In this document: positions 31,699-32,957 of the stretch, one piece after another
Numbering within the stretch: position 1 is the stretch's first letter
Layout of the letters: every line of letters starts with the position of its first letter
Assembly (NCBI RefSeq): GCF_013004695.1
Contig: NZ_JABEMG010000044.1
Location: forward strand, 1 to 32,957
DNA from: Promicromonospora citrea
GTDB taxonomy: Bacteria > Actinomycetota > Actinomycetes > Actinomycetales > Cellulomonadaceae
Direction of reading: 5' to 3'
Length of the DNA stretch: 32,957 nucleotides
The notes under the pieces: model-generated
The model's input: only the letters and a program-made list of their open reading frames with translations
Database searches by the model: none
What the model was told of the DNA's origin: nothing
Program-made: the position numbers and the translations under genes

Positions 31699-32957
31699 AT
31701 GACCACGAACGCGGAGAGCACGAGCGGCAGGGCTGCCGGGAACCGTGCCGACGACCCGGCCGGCACGGACGTCGTCGTGGTGGGGGCCGGACCGACGGGA
31801 CTCCTGCTCGCGGGCGACCTCGCGACGGCCGGGGCGCGGGTCACCGTCCTGGAGAGGCGCCCGGCCGGGCTCAGCAACCTCACGCGGGCGTTCGCCGTCC
31901 ACGCGCGCAGCCTCGAGGTGCTCGACGCGCGCGGGTTGGTGGACGACCTGCTCCCCCGCGGGCGCCGCATCCAGGGTCTGCGCCTGTTCCAGCGGCTCAC
32001 CGTCAGCCTCGCCGACCTGCCGTCCCGCTACCCGTACGTGCTCGTCACGCCGCAGTACGAGGTCGAGCGGCTGCTGCGCCGACGCGCCGAGGAGGCGGGC
32101 GCCGTGTTCCGTCACGAGGCCGAGGTGACAGCCCTCGTCCAGGACGCCGACGGCGTGACGGTCACGACGGCGTCCGGGCAGGCGGTCCGCGCCGCGTACG
32201 TGGTCGGGACCGACGGCGTGCGCTCGACGGTGCGGGAGGCGATCGGCGTGCCGTTCCCCGGCCGCTCGGTCATCCGCTCCATGGTGCTCGCCGACGTGCG
32301 GCTCGCCCGCGAGCCCGAGGACACACTCGCCGTGGCGGCAGGCAACGGTTCGCTCGGCTTCCTCGCCCCGTTCGGCGACGGCTGGTACCGCTTCATCGGC
32401 TGGCACGGCGAGCGCGACGTGAGCGAGAGCGAGCCGGTCGACCTCGAGGAGGTCCGCGCCATCGCCCGCGCCACGCTGGGCGACGACCACGGCATGACCG
32501 AGCCGCGGTTCCTGTCCCGGTTCCACGCCGACGAGCGCCAGGCGCCCACCTACCGCGTGGGCCGCGTGCTGCTGGCGGGCGACGCCGCGCACGTGCACAG
32601 CCCCGCCGGAGGCCTCGGCATGAACACCGGGATGCAGGACGCCGCGAACCTCGGCTGGAAGCTCGCGGCGGCCCTGCGCCTCCCGGCCGCCGAGCGCGCA
32701 GCCCTGCTCGACAGCTACGAGGCCGAGCGGCACCCGGTCGGGCGGCAGGTGCTGCGCGTCAGCGGCGGCATCCTGCGCACCGCCACGACGTCGGGGCCGG
32801 CGGCCGCCGTCCTGCGCAGCGTCGTCGTCGCGACGGTGTCGCGCGTGAGCGCCGCCCGCCGCCGCGCCGCGCTGACCATCACGGCGCTCGGTGTCGCCTA
32901 CGCGCGTCCCCGCGGCGCGCACCCGCTGGTGGGCACCCGCGCGCCCGACCTGCCCCT
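31699..32957 (+). CDS. FAD-dependent aromatic monooxygenase (3' end outside window)
   Basis: 419 codons visible, open at the edge. Class A flavin hydroxylase: FAD-binding VVVVGAGPTGLLLAGDL (about 25-42) with GARVTVLERR, the DG motif VVGTDGVRSTVREA, and the GD motif VLLAGDAAHVHSPAGGLGMN followed by GMQDAANLGWKL. The end HPLVGTRAPDLPL marks the beginning of the C-terminal thioredoxin-like domain seen in polyketide hydroxylases and rifampicin monooxygenases. It may modify an aromatic drug or natural product. AGGAGG lies 6 nt before ATG 31699. Expression is probably repressed by the divergent TetR protein. Confidence 0.93.
   Translation, partial: MTTNAESTSGRAAGNRADDPAGTDVVVVGAGPTGLLLAGDLATAGARVTVLERRPAGLSNLTRAFAVHARSLEVLDARGLVDDLLPRGRRIQGLRLFQRLTVSLADLPSRYPYVLVTPQYEVERLLRRRAEEAGAVFRHEAEVTALVQDADGVTVTTASGQAVRAAYVVGTDGVRSTVREAIGVPFPGRSVIRSMVLADVRLAREPEDTLAVAAGNGSLGFLAPFGDGWYRFIGWHGERDVSESEPVDLEEVRAIARATLGDDHGMTEPRFLSRFHADERQAPTYRVGRVLLAGDAAHVHSPAGGLGMNTGMQDAANLGWKLAAALRLPAAERAALLDSYEAERHPVGRQVLRVSGGILRTATTSGPAAAVLRSVVVATVSRVSAARRRAALTITALGVAYARPRGAHPLVGTRAPDLP

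Overview
The window is very G+C-rich, densely coded, single-chromosome DNA of an actinobacterium. A Pup-proteasome cluster, a mycothiol ligase (mshC) and the pair trmI / RecB-like nuclease point to Actinobacteria. The chitinases, polysaccharide lyase and protein style suggest a Micrococcales soil saprophyte of the Cellulomonas / Isoptericola / Cellulosimicrobium kind; this placement is inference. Gene order (proteasome, mpa, trmI, recB-like, PAC2, mshC, uppP, M20 peptidase) broadly follows the Mycobacterium tuberculosis Rv2109c-Rv2141c region, with different genes inserted.

Region 1 (1-7663, all minus strand): trmI, mpa, dop, pup, prcB, prcA (cut by the window edge) and a CBS-containing site-2 protease. 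pup-prcB-prcA are coupled by 4-nt stop/start overlaps. Pup ends in GGQ, so Dop must deamidate it before ligation; the ligase pafA is not in the window. Region 2 (7756-16806): RecB-like Fe-S nuclease, HAD phosphatase, a multi-membrane protein kinase with a small anchored partner, a phage-like small protein, an HD protein, a NUDIX / XRE-regulator operon with a candidate operator, a small unknown gene, a PAC2 protein and another small unknown gene. Region 3 (16928-25077): mshC, uppP, an aldo/keto reductase lacking its usual histidine, an acidic small protein, a DUF5703 protein, an M20 peptidase, an M3 oligopeptidase and a DUF6314 protein.

Region 4 (25071-29133) is a polysaccharide-use island: two paralogous GH18 chitinases share an upstream motif, and one is coupled to an alginate-lyase-like gene. 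The island ends at a striking array of nine 10-bp sites in exact 16-bp register, four direct and five inverted. Region 5 (29170-32957) looks like a drug-response locus: an ABC-F protein with a 12-codon upstream ORF and mutually exclusive hairpins (candidate attenuator), and a TetR gene divergent from an FAD monooxygenase across three CAACN4GTTG sites.

Across the window many starts sit 6-7 nt after a TANNNT box, which suggests widespread leaderless transcription. I saw no tRNA, rRNA, CRISPR array, insertion sequence or prophage block, and no gene-free stretch above 300 bases. The longest gaps are 12438-12679, 27848-28073 and 30796-30999, each described below.
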